64,000 nt of DNA from NCBI GenBank assembly GCA_029260495.1, contig JAJDDD010000021.1, forward strand, positions 17,819 to 81,818. Direction: 5' to 3'. A program made the position numbers and the translations under genes. Source of the stretch: Phycisphaerales bacterium. Lineage in GTDB: Bacteria > Planctomycetota > Phycisphaerae > Phycisphaerales > UBA1924. The first letter of the stretch is position 1. Each line of letters starts with the position of its first letter. Positions 28,837 through 37,006 of this stretch are shown piece after piece. The notes beneath the pieces are model-generated. The model did no database searches and was not told where the DNA came from. It saw only the letters and a program-made list of their open reading frames with translations.

Positions 28837-29383
28837 TTACCCCAGCTTCACATTCGCCACCACAGTATGTCTCGCGCCCGCACTCCCCAACTCGCTGCGC
28901 ATCAAACGAATCTCATCAACCCGAAAGCTGTCCACTTCTATCCGCTCATCAACCCCCCGTTTGCGCGCCCCATGCCCAAAGCGAATCAGCGTCATGTGCG
29001 GAAGAAATCCCGCGTTCTTCCTTCCAACGCGGTGCGCAAGCCGATGGGCCAACCGCCGTTGCAACTCCAACAACTCACTCGGCGCGTCAGTCGTCGCTGC
29101 CAGAAATCGCGCCGGGACTCCCCTCGGAAGCGTCATCAGCCTCTCCGGCCTCAACGAAAACGCCGTCAGCCCCGCAGCAGAACGCTCCACCGACTCGATC
29201 GTCGCATCAAGCTCCCCGCGCTGGGCCCTGCCCCATGAAGAGCAAAGTCACATGCACCATCTCAAGCGCCGTCACCCTACCCTTCGGCGCCTCGATCGAC
29301 GCCGCTGCGTTCAACAGCTTCTCCGCCACCCACGCCGGCGGATACACGCCCACGAACAGCCTCAAATAGCCTTCGTCTTTCAC
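28837..29383 (-). pseudogene. thpR: Frameshifted RNA 2',3'-cyclic phosphodiesterase (ThpR, 2'-5' RNA ligase family)
   Basis: Two adjacent frames carry the two halves of a 2H phosphoesterase. The first half (from GTG 29383) contains Leu-Arg-Leu-Phe-Val-Gly and the first catalytic motif His-Val-Thr-Leu; the second half holds the second motif His-Met-Thr-Leu. They join if one base is removed near 29207-29235, a stretch with GGGG runs, giving about 181 residues, the usual family length. An in-frame ATG at 29422 is an alternative start. The intact downstream half argues for a recent shift or a sequencing error. ThpR proteins hydrolyse 2',3'-cyclic phosphates on RNA. Confidence 0.75.
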
Positions 29384-29620
29384 GCTGCCAGCATCGTAGC
29401 TGCAGCCTGGGCCCGATTTCATGTGGGGGCGCCGCCGGCCTCTGATTCCATCTTCCAGACCCCCGCCGAACCATAAGTTATTGTTTGCTCACATCTTATA
29501 TGCTGAAAACGCGCATAAAAAACGCACCGAAACTGCTCTTTTTTGAGCCCGCGCCTCCCAGCCTTGCTACTGTGACTCTGTGGGCCGGGTCGGCGCGCGG
29601 CTGTTCCGTGCTCCCCCTTT

Positions 29621-29633
29621 GGACAGGAGGTCC
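29621..29633 (+). promoter_or_regulatory. Hairpin presenting the Shine-Dalgarno sequence of csrA
   Basis: GGAC (29621-29624) and GTCC (29630-29633) can pair, leaving AGGAG in a 5-base loop; a flanking U-G pair may extend the stem. The loop is the Shine-Dalgarno of csrA, seven to eleven bases before its ATG. CsrA proteins bind GGA in hairpin loops, so this is a candidate autoregulatory site. Confidence 0.55.
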
Positions 29634-29639
29634 GTCAAG

Positions 29640-29861
29640 ATGCTTGTCATCACAAGAAGAGAGAGCGAAGAGGTCGTGATCGGCGACCCAAACAACCCGA
29701 TTGGGGTCGTTCGTGTCGCCGGCGTCAAGGGCGATCGTGTCAGACTGGCGTTCGAGTTCCCGCGCGAGATCCAGGTGCATCGCCGCGAGGTCGCTGAGCA
29801 GATACTCGAAGAACGCCCATCCGTGGTCGGCGCCATCAAGCCTGCCAAATCAAACGCCTGA
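29640..29861 (+). CDS. csrA: Carbon storage regulator CsrA
   Basis: A 73-residue CsrA/RsmA translational regulator. It opens with Met-Leu-Val-Ile-Thr-Arg-Arg, followed by Val-Val-Ile-Gly and Val-Arg-Leu-Ala-Phe-Glu-Phe-Pro-Arg-Glu-Ile-Gln-Val-His-Arg, the RNA-binding core, and a C-terminal helix. It binds GGA motifs in mRNA leaders and blocks ribosome access; in flagellated bacteria it often controls flagellin. The ATG at 29640 has a strong AGGAGG. FliW is not seen nearby. It stands alone between convergent and unrelated genes. Confidence 0.95.
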   Translation: MLVITRRESEEVVIGDPNNPIGVVRVAGVKGDRVRLAFEFPREIQVHRREVAEQILEERPSVVGAIKPAKSNA

Positions 29862-29930
29862 TCGCTCCTTCAACATCAGCAAATGAAAATACCAACGCAT
29901 TGGCGCCTGCGCGCTTTCTTCCCATATGAA

Positions 29931-31076
29931 CTACACGGTTGCTTCCCGCGTTGAAAAGACTATGCCCTTCTCGCCCAGATCCTTGATGACGCGATCGAGC
30001 CAGCCTGCCTGCCCGCCGATGTATTCCGGCACAATGACTCCTCGCTGATTGAACGCGCCCGACAAAATATGACGGGCCATGATCGTGCAGGGGAACGCCG
30101 TCGTGCGCGCCATGCTTGTCGCTCGGGTTTCAGCGTCATAAAAATCAAGCAGGTCCCAGGTCAGCGTCGTCTCCCGACCGTTCTTCTTCCCTTTCGCGAT
30201 GATGCGCATCACGGTGAGATCCTCCTCGCCCTCCTCATAAGACCACTTGGGAAACATCAAAGCGCTGGTGACATCGAGCGGCCGAACCCGAACGCCAGCG
30301 ACTTCAATCTCGTCATGTGAAAAAAGACCCGTCTCACGGAAGACGCGCATCAGCTCAATGTGCCCCGGATAGCGCAGCGTTTTCTCCTTCATATCCGGGA
30401 CATCCAGCGTCTCCGCAAGCGAACGCAGGCCGTCCGTATTGAAGGCTTCAAGCGTATCGATGCCGGGAAGGTTCATTAACTCCGGCTCCGAGAGAGCCTT
30501 GCGAATAACGATTTTCCCATTCTCAACAAGGCGCGCCGGTCGCGTATATTCCTCGATCACGTCATACGGCGAGAACCCCGCCTTGTACTCAAACGGCCAC
30601 TGACGAACGCGAGGCAAACCGCCCACATAAATTTCAAGTGAAGAACATGTGTCCAGCGCGCTAACCGCGTAGCCCGCGATCATGTTGCTCATCCCCGGCG
30701 CCACCCCACAATCCACAATCGCCGTCACATTGTGTTGCTTCGCCAGCGCATCAAGTTCGAGCGCATTTTCCGACATAAAACAGATGTCGCAAAAGTTCTT
30801 GCCAGCTTCGATGACAGCCCGAAGTGTCTGAAACCCAATCACACTCCCAACAGCCCCGACAACAACATCAAAGGGAGCGATGAGCTTCATCAGCGCAGCA
30901 GCGTCAGAAAGATCCTGCTGGATCGTGCGCACAGAACCGCCAGAACGCGAAGCGGCCCGATCAAGGGCGGACTGATCGCGGTCAGCGACGGTGACCTCAA
31001 TGCCGCCATCGCGGGCAAGGTCAGCCGCCATGACGGAGCCGACCAGACCGGCGCCAAGAACGATTGCGCTAGGCAT
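29931..31076 (-). CDS. Saccharopine dehydrogenase family oxidoreductase
   Basis: A 381-residue protein with an N-terminal Rossmann motif Val-Leu-Gly-Ala-Gly-Leu-Val-Gly (residues 5-12) and the catalytic/C-terminal domain of the saccharopine dehydrogenase family, including Asp-Cys-Gly-Val-Ala-Pro-Gly-Met-Ser-Asn near 130. In this family it could be a saccharopine reductase/dehydrogenase, a carboxynorspermidine-type or another opine-type enzyme; I cannot decide. The ATG at 31076 is chosen over one 34 codons upstream because the Rossmann strand then starts at residue 3. It is divergent from ruvA. The presence of a Lys4-like enzyme and an ALDH7 enzyme 4-9 kb away makes a lysine/aminoadipate role worth testing. 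Confidence 0.85.
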   Translation of the reverse strand: MPSAIVLGAGLVGSVMAADLARDGGIEVTVADRDQSALDRAASRSGGSVRTIQQDLSDAAALMKLIAPFDVVVGAVGSVIGFQTLRAVIEAGKNFCDICFMSENALELDALAKQHNVTAIVDCGVAPGMSNMIAGYAVSALDTCSSLEIYVGGLPRVRQWPFEYKAGFSPYDVIEEYTRPARLVENGKIVIRKALSEPELMNLPGIDTLEAFNTDGLRSLAETLDVPDMKEKTLRYPGHIELMRVFRETGLFSHDEIEVAGVRVRPLDVTSALMFPKWSYEEGEEDLTVMRIIAKGKKNGRETTLTWDLLDFYDAETRATSMARTTAFPCTIMARHILSGAFNQRGVIVPEYIGGQAGWLDRVIKDLGEKGIVFSTREATV

Positions 31077-31222
31077 GTGCTTTGATCCTTTGAAAAGTGA
31101 GTCGAAGGCAATGGGAATCGATCGAAGAAATCCGAGTGAAGAAGATAGAGGAAGAACGAAGCCCATGGGAGCCCGCAACCTCCGCGATGACAGCCGACGC
31201 GCCGTTGAGGTACCTTGGAGGA

Positions 31223-31852
31223 ATGCTTGCGAGAATTACAGGCGTGCTCGAGGAGATAGGCGAAACCGGCGCTTTGATTGCACTGGAGTCCGGGCTCGCG
31301 TACCGCGTCTTGACCCCGCGATTCCTCACAGATGACCTGATGAATCAGGTCGGCCAGCGCGTCACGCTCTATACGCGCGAGCTCTATGAAGCCCAGGGAC
31401 AGGGCGGGCATCTCACGCCCCGTCTCATGGGATTTTCATCATCAAACGACCTGCGCTTCTTTGAGTTGATGACAACCGTGAAAGGCGTCGGCCCGCGCAA
31501 GGCGTTGCGCGCCATGGCGGCGCCGATCCCGACAATCGCTGCGGCGATCACAACAAAAGACGCCAAAGCGCTCCAGCAACTCCCGGAAATCGGCAAACGC
31601 CTCGCCGAAACCATGATCGCTGAACTCCATGGGAAGATAGAGAGTTTTACTGCCGCCGAGGGCGCTTCCGCCAGGCTCACCGAGCCCAAGGATGTTCTCA
31701 CCGGAGCCGCCGAGCAGGCCCGGGCCGCGCTCGTCCAGCTCGGAGAATCCCCCGCAGAGGCAGACCGGATGGTGCGCGGAACCATGGATCGCGAGCCGGG
31801 GCTGAACAACGCAGACGCAATTCTGGCAGCCGCCTTCGGCCAGAGGGAATAA
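31223..31852 (+). CDS. ruvA: Holliday junction DNA helicase subunit RuvA
   Basis: A 209-residue RuvA. The N-terminal OB fold starts Met-Leu-Ala-Arg-Ile-Thr-Gly, two helix-hairpin-helix elements follow (Val-Lys-Gly-Val-Gly-Pro-Arg-Lys-Ala and Leu-Pro-Glu-Ile-Gly-Lys-Arg-Leu-Ala), and a C-terminal three-helix domain for RuvB contact ends the protein. It binds Holliday junctions and loads RuvB. TTGGAG directly before the ATG fixes the start. ruvB and ruvC are not adjacent. The next gene on the same strand is the guanylyltransferase, 40 bases on. Confidence 0.94.
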   Translation: MLARITGVLEEIGETGALIALESGLAYRVLTPRFLTDDLMNQVGQRVTLYTRELYEAQGQGGHLTPRLMGFSSSNDLRFFELMTTVKGVGPRKALRAMAAPIPTIAAAITTKDAKALQQLPEIGKRLAETMIAELHGKIESFTAAEGASARLTEPKDVLTGAAEQARAALVQLGESPAEADRMVRGTMDREPGLNNADAILAAAFGQRE

Positions 31853-31892
31853 TCGTCTTTGCTGAGGCGAGCGCACGCGGTACCGTGGTGCA

Positions 31893-32993
31893 ATGCGGCA
31901 TGCAATGATTATGGCTGGCGGGGCGGGAACCAGGCTGTGGCCTATAAGCCGGCGCGAGCAGCCCAAACAGCTGGCGCCATTTCTCAATGGACGCTCACTT
32001 CTTGAAATCGCAGCCCACCGCCTCGAAGGCCTCGTGCCAGCACAGCGCCGGCATATCTGCGCCGCGGAGGCCCACCGGGCGGCCATCCGAGCAGCCCTTC
32101 CTACCTTCTCAGATGAGCAAATACTCGGCGAGCCCGCCGGACGCGACACCGTCAACGCGATCGGCTTCACCGCTGCCGTCCTCGCCAAGAGCGATCCCGA
32201 CGCCATCTTCGCCGTCCTCACGGCTGACCATCTCATCGAACCGGTCGATCGCTTCCGAACCCACATGGATTTGGCCTTTCGCATGGTCGAGGAAACGCCA
32301 AACCGCCTCGTGACATTCTCAATCAAACCAACCCATCCGGCGACAGGGTTCGGATATGTCAAGCGCGCCCAAGCAGTCGAGATCGCCGGCGGAGATGAGC
32401 GGGCCTTTCACGTCGCCGAGTTCGTTGAAAAGCCCGACGCGAAGACGGCCGAGGAATACATTGCATCCGGCGTCTACGGTTGGAACTCAGGGATGTTCGT
32501 CTGGAAAGCCGCGACGGTTCTCGAAGCCATCCGCCTCTTCAAGCGCGAATCCTATGACGGGCTCATGCGCATCGCAGAAGCCTGGGGAACCGCGAAACAA
32601 AATGAAGTTCTCGACGAGGTCTACGCCACGCTTCCCAAACAAAGCATCGACTTTGCTGTGATGGAGCCGGCCAGTCGTGATGATCGCTTCGATGTCTGCA
32701 CTGTTGTCACCGATGTTTCCTGGCGTGATGTCGGAAGCTGGCCCAGCTTCGCCGAGACGCTCGAGGCGGACAGCGAAGGAAACTGCATTTCCTGCTACAT
32801 CGACGCCGCTGTCACAACGCTTGATTGCACAGATTCGCTGATTGTCAATAGTGAGCCGGGCCACGCCGTCGCTGTGCTTGGAGTGCAGGGGCTCGTGGTG
32901 GTGCACACCAGGGAAGCAACGCTGGTCATGCCCGCCGCCCAAGCTGAGCGAGTCAAGGATCTGCATGGGCTCGTGCCGGAGTGGGCGAAGTGA
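31893..32993 (+). CDS. Mannose-1-phosphate guanylyltransferase
   Basis: A 366-residue nucleotidyltransferase. The pyrophosphorylase signature Ala-Gly-Gly-Ala-Gly-Thr-Arg-Leu-Trp-Pro-x-Ser-Arg lies at 8-20, followed by Pro-Lys-Gln-Leu, Thr-Ala-Asp-His and Phe-Val-Glu-Lys-Pro motifs typical of ManC/GMP enzymes that make GDP-mannose from GTP and mannose 1-phosphate. It lacks the phosphomannose isomerase extension found in bifunctional ManC. GDP-mannose feeds surface polysaccharide or glycoprotein synthesis. It lies between ruvA and the desulfurase-like gene in the same direction, 40 and 58 bases apart. Confidence 0.9.
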   Translation: MRHAMIMAGGAGTRLWPISRREQPKQLAPFLNGRSLLEIAAHRLEGLVPAQRRHICAAEAHRAAIRAALPTFSDEQILGEPAGRDTVNAIGFTAAVLAKSDPDAIFAVLTADHLIEPVDRFRTHMDLAFRMVEETPNRLVTFSIKPTHPATGFGYVKRAQAVEIAGGDERAFHVAEFVEKPDAKTAEEYIASGVYGWNSGMFVWKAATVLEAIRLFKRESYDGLMRIAEAWGTAKQNEVLDEVYATLPKQSIDFAVMEPASRDDRFDVCTVVTDVSWRDVGSWPSFAETLEADSEGNCISCYIDAAVTTLDCTDSLIVNSEPGHAVAVLGVQGLVVVHTREATLVMPAAQAERVKDLHGLVPEWAK

Positions 32994-33051
32994 GCCGGGC
33001 GAGAATGAAAGAGCGAATGGCGATATTCGAGCGTGTGAAGGAGAGGGGCTT

Positions 33052-34275
33052 ATGAAGCAGCGTGTCTTATATTTCGATAACGCCGCGACAAGCTGGCCCA
33101 AACCCCCGGAAGTCGCCGAGGCGATCACTCGCTTCCTGCAGGATGGAGCTGCAAGTCCAGGGCGTTCTCTGCATCGCCTTTCGATCCAGGCCAGCAGCCA
33201 CATCGACACGCTGCGAATGATCCTCGCAGAGCGCGTCAACGCTGAGTGCCCCGAGCGCCTCATCCTTACCTACGGCGCGACGGACTCTCTCACCATGGCG
33301 GTGAAGGGCGTCTTGATGGAGCAAATTGATGAGCACCTCACCCGCCGCGCCAAACGCCCCCACGTCGTCGCGACGCGCCTCGAACACAACGCCGTCAGGC
33401 GACCGATCAATCAGCTCGAAGCCCGAGGCCAGATCGATGTCACCTGGGTTGACTGTGATAAAGAGGGGTTTGTGCGCGTTGATGATGTGCTGAACGCAAC
33501 CCGAGAGGAAACAGAGCTCATTGCTTGCATGCACGCGAGCAACGCCCTCGGAACGATCCAGCCTGTCGCTCAAATCGGCGCCAAACTCCGCGAGCGATGT
33601 TCCAATGCGCTCCTGCTCGTCGATGCCGCCCAGACAATGGGCGCCCTTCCAATTGATGTCCAGGCGATGAACATCGACCTTCTCGCCTTCACCGCACACA
33701 AATCCATGCTCGGCCCCACCGGCCTCGGCGGGCTCTATGTCGGAGAGCGCGTCTGCGATCAGGCATGCTCATCCCCGAAGATTCGCAACATCAGACAAGG
33801 CGGCACCGGCGCCGACTCCACCTCGCCACTCAATCCTCGCTCATTGCCCGCGTACTTCGAAGCCGGAACACCGAACATGATCGGAATCGTCGGGTTGCTC
33901 GCCGCCCTTGAACACAGCCCCAAAAACGCGCTGAAGCACGAACGAACAATCGTCGCACGCCTGATCGAACATCTGTCAGAAAAAGAAGGCGTGCAGATCG
34001 TCGGCCCCCGCGATGTCAGTCAGCGGACAGCCGCGCTCTCGCTCATCTTTGATCGCTTCTCACCGCAGGAAGCTGCGGGAATGCTCGACAGCTCATTCAA
34101 CATCGCAACCCGCCCCGGCCTGCACTGCGCACCCGGCGCGCACGAAGCAATGGGCCTCGCCCCCGACGGCGCCCTGCGCATCAGTCCCGGTCCATACACC
34201 ACCGACGACGAAGTAGATCAAGTAATCAACGCGCTGGATCAGATATTGGCGCAACAAACCGTAAGCGCCTTGTAG
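33052..34275 (+). CDS. Class V aminotransferase, cysteine desulfurase family
   Basis: A 407-residue PLP enzyme. It opens with Tyr-Phe-Asp-Asn-Ala-Ala-Thr-Ser-Trp-Pro-Lys-Pro, the start typical of the EF2568-like cysteine desulfurase family; the PLP lysine is in Thr-Ala-His-Lys-Ser near 220, and the catalytic cysteine candidate is in Gly-Leu-His-Cys-Ala-Pro near 355. It should mobilise sulfur from cysteine, or act on selenocysteine or another amino acid; a partner scaffold is not nearby. The ATG at 33052 follows a GGAGAGGGG stretch. An in-frame upstream extension into the guanylyltransferase gene is rejected. Confidence 0.88.
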   Translation: MKQRVLYFDNAATSWPKPPEVAEAITRFLQDGAASPGRSLHRLSIQASSHIDTLRMILAERVNAECPERLILTYGATDSLTMAVKGVLMEQIDEHLTRRAKRPHVVATRLEHNAVRRPINQLEARGQIDVTWVDCDKEGFVRVDDVLNATREETELIACMHASNALGTIQPVAQIGAKLRERCSNALLLVDAAQTMGALPIDVQAMNIDLLAFTAHKSMLGPTGLGGLYVGERVCDQACSSPKIRNIRQGGTGADSTSPLNPRSLPAYFEAGTPNMIGIVGLLAALEHSPKNALKHERTIVARLIEHLSEKEGVQIVGPRDVSQRTAALSLIFDRFSPQEAAGMLDSSFNIATRPGLHCAPGAHEAMGLAPDGALRISPGPYTTDDEVDQVINALDQILAQQTVSAL

Positions 34276-34514
34276 GTTTGTCTTGCGCGACGGCTGGCGG
34301 GCGGCCCCAAAGCGCAATCTACACATCGGTGCGTAACGGCGCAATGTGGCGGCTTGCCCACGAACACGAATTATTGGATATCAAATTGGCTGGCTGCCTT
34401 TTCCCGCTTGACACATTGCAGTTTTCGATGGGGCTTCACAATCGGCTGTGAATCTTGTTGCCAAACGTTCCGATGAACCCGCATTCCGACATATCGTCTA
34501 CGGAGGGCATCAGA

Positions 34515-34871
34515 ATGAAGAAGCAGACACTCGTTGTACTCGCGGCCATCACATTGATCGGAGCATTACTCGTCACGAGCATTGCTTCCGGGCAGGGAGG
34601 TCGTAATTCTGTTGTATGGGAGTACGGCGAGCTCCTCATTCAAGACGAGCTCGCTTTCTTTACTACTCAAGAAGAACTCCACGAACTCCAGCCACCTTCA
34701 AGACGGTCTTCTGGCAGCAAATCACAAAGCACGGACTGGGGCCGAGTTTATTACAAGACCTCGTCAAAGCTATTTCACATGAACAGGATCGGGCAAGAAG
34801 GATGGGAGATTATTTCTACGGCAGCCATTCAAGACGGGTTCACCTACACCGTCAGGCGTGCTCGGCGATAA
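34515..34871 (+). CDS. Small exported protein, DUF4177-like pattern
   Basis: A 118-residue protein with a signal peptide (about 1-26). The mature part begins Trp-Glu-Tyr and ends with Leu-Phe-His-Met-Asn-Arg-Ile-Gly-Gln-Glu-Gly-Trp-Glu-Ile-Ile-Ser, the pattern of small DUF4177-type domains (Trp-Glu-Tyr ... Asn-x-Leu-Gly-x-Glu-Gly-Trp-Glu). Between them a Ser/Arg-rich loop is inserted. GGAGGG eight bases before the ATG at 34515 supports the start. Function unknown. It converges on the macrodomain-ALDH gene with 13 bases between ends. Confidence 0.7.
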   Translation: MKKQTLVVLAAITLIGALLVTSIASGQGGRNSVVWEYGELLIQDELAFFTTQEELHELQPPSRRSSGSKSQSTDWGRVYYKTSSKLFHMNRIGQEGWEIISTAAIQDGFTYTVRRARR

Positions 34872-34884
34872 TGTACTGATAGCC

Positions 34885-36996
34885 TCACCCAAACTGAACC
34901 CCCTGCGCCAACGGCAAATCCGCACCATAGTTCAGCGTATTCGTCTGCCTGCGCATGTACGCCTTCCAAGCGTCCGACCCCGACTCGCGCCCGCCGCCGG
35001 TGTCCTTTTCACCGCCAAACGCGCCGCCGATCTCCGCTCCGCTCGTGCCAAGATTCACATTCGCGATCCCGCAATCCGATCCCTCCGGCGAAAGAAAACG
35101 CTCCGCCGCCTGAAAGCTGTTCGTAAAGATCGCGCTGCTCAGCCCCTGCGAAACGGCGTTATTCATCGCAATCGCCTGCTCAACCGAATCAATCTCAAAC
35201 ACATAGAGAATCGGCGCGAACGTCTCCTCCTGCGCAATCGCCAACGTCTTCCCCTTCGGTACGCGAACGATCGCCGGAGTCACAAAAGACCCAGCTCTTT
35301 CAAGGCGCTCGCCACCGACCAAGAGCTCCCCTCCCTGCTCCTTCGCCTTTTCAATCGCAATCATCATCTGATCGACAGATTGCGGCGAAATCAACGGCCC
35401 CATGATGACGCCCTCTTCCAAAGGATCGCCTATCGAAACCGTCTTATACGCCGCAACAAGACGACCGCACAGATCATCAGCAATCGAAGAATGCGCCAGC
35501 ACCCGGCGCGTCGAAGTGCACCGCTGCCCGGCCGTTCCCACTGCGCCAAAAACAATGCCACGCGTTGCAAGCTCCATATTCGCATCTTCAAGCACCGTCA
35601 GCGCGTTATTTCCCCCAAGCTCCAGTAGCGCGCGACCAAGACGCCCCCCCACAACCGCGCCAACCCGACTCCCCATCCTGCACGAACCCGTCGCGCTAAT
35701 CAGCGGCAAGCGCGCGTCCGCGATCATCGTCTCGCCAATCGTGTCATCCGCGCCCATGATGAGCTGAAATATCTCACCAAACCCCTCCGCCTCCGCAACA
35801 TCGCGCGCAATCTTGTGCGTCGCCATCGAAGTGAGCGGCGTCACCAGGCTCGGTTTCCAAATACAGGTGTCCCCGCACACCGCCGCCACCATCGCGTTCC
35901 ACGCCCACACCGCCACCGGAAAATTGAATGCAGTAATGATCCCAATCGGCCCCAGCGGCTGCCACTGCTCAAACATCCGATGCTCCGGCCGTTCCGACGC
36001 GATCGTCAGCCCGTAAAGCTGACGCGAAAGCCCGACTGCAAAGTCAGCGATGTCAATCGCCTCCTGCACCTCCCCCTCACCCTCAACGCGGATTTTCCCC
36101 ATCTCCAGCGCGACAAGCGCGCCCAGCGCATCCTTCTTGTCGCGCAGCGCAAGACCAACCTTGCGAATAAGCTCCCCCCGCACCGGCGCCGGCGTCATGC
36201 GCCAGCGGGTGAACACATCGCCAGCCCGCTCCACCGCGCTGTGATACGCAGTCAAATCGTCGAGGCCGACAGTCGCAATCGCGCTCCCCGTTGTTGGGTT
36301 TATGGTTTCAACAAAACCGCCCGGCCCCGGCTCTTTCAGGCGGGGATCATTGGCGATGCCGAGTTCTTCAAGAAGTTGGTGGCTCATAGGCCTGACTATA
36401 GCGGACGCCCCACGCTTTTCCGCCTCCGCCGATTGACTCCCCTCAGATTCACAGCCATCCCGAATCGGCGGCGCGATGTGCTCCATCGCTCGCTCAAAGG
36501 CGCGCAAAGATCGCTCATCGAACAAAACAAACCGCATAACCTGAATAGAGTTGAGCTGCGGCGTCGCCGCCACTGCTCCGACAGCGATCTCCGCCGCCGC
36601 GTCGAACGGATATCCAAACGCGCCAGTCGAAATCGCTGGAAAAGCAATTGTTCGCGCGCCCTGTTCGTCAGCCAGTCGAACCGCCCGCCGGTAGCAGGCC
36701 CGCAACAAGTCCGGCGCCGGCTCATCAACCCCATACACCGGCCCAAGACAATGAACCACCCACGTGTTCGGCAGATCATGCGCGCCCGTGCAAACCGCCT
36801 GCCCCGGCGCAATCGGCGCCAAAGGCTGACACTCTTCATACAACCCAGGCCCCGCCGCAGAATGAACTGCACCCGCAACCCCGCCCCCCGGCGCCAGTTG
36901 CGCATTGGCAGCGTTGACGATCACATCAATATCAGGCTGGTGAGCAATATCCCCAACCAGACATTCAATCGTCAGAAAGCCTACTTGAATGCGCAT
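34885..36996 (-). CDS. Macrodomain fused to ALDH7-type aldehyde dehydrogenase
   Basis: A 703-residue two-domain protein. Residues 1-175 are a macrodomain (Val-Ile-Val-Asn-Ala-Ala-Asn at 26-32, Gly-Gly-Gly-Val-Ala-Gly-Ala-Val-His at 37-45, Ser-Thr-Gly-Ala-Phe-Gly-Tyr-Pro near 123-130), a fold that binds or hydrolyses ADP-ribose derivatives. After a Glu/Ser/Ala-rich linker (180-203), residues 204-703 are a complete ALDH with Glu in Leu-Glu-Leu-Gly-Gly-Asn-Asn and the catalytic Cys in Ala-Gly-Gln-Arg-Cys-Thr-Ser-Thr, closest in pattern to ALDH7 (aminoadipate-semialdehyde dehydrogenase). An internal ATG at 36387 could start the ALDH alone, but no stop separates the domains. It starts 10 bases after the dehydrogenase gene. 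Confidence 0.88.
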   Translation of the reverse strand: MRIQVGFLTIECLVGDIAHQPDIDVIVNAANAQLAPGGGVAGAVHSAAGPGLYEECQPLAPIAPGQAVCTGAHDLPNTWVVHCLGPVYGVDEPAPDLLRACYRRAVRLADEQGARTIAFPAISTGAFGYPFDAAAEIAVGAVAATPQLNSIQVMRFVLFDERSLRAFERAMEHIAPPIRDGCESEGSQSAEAEKRGASAIVRPMSHQLLEELGIANDPRLKEPGPGGFVETINPTTGSAIATVGLDDLTAYHSAVERAGDVFTRWRMTPAPVRGELIRKVGLALRDKKDALGALVALEMGKIRVEGEGEVQEAIDIADFAVGLSRQLYGLTIASERPEHRMFEQWQPLGPIGIITAFNFPVAVWAWNAMVAAVCGDTCIWKPSLVTPLTSMATHKIARDVAEAEGFGEIFQLIMGADDTIGETMIADARLPLISATGSCRMGSRVGAVVGGRLGRALLELGGNNALTVLEDANMELATRGIVFGAVGTAGQRCTSTRRVLAHSSIADDLCGRLVAAYKTVSIGDPLEEGVIMGPLISPQSVDQMMIAIEKAKEQGGELLVGGERLERAGSFVTPAIVRVPKGKTLAIAQEETFAPILYVFEIDSVEQAIAMNNAVSQGLSSAIFTNSFQAAERFLSPEGSDCGIANVNLGTSGAEIGGAFGGEKDTGGGRESGSDAWKAYMRRQTNTLNYGADLPLAQGVQFG

Positions 36997-37006
36997 GGCT
37001 TATCGC

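Noticed and set aside
32842..33051. Extension of the desulfurase-like frame into the guanylyltransferase gene
   Set aside because: The overlap lies in conserved guanylyltransferase coding sequence; ATG 33052 has its own ribosome binding site and matches the family start.
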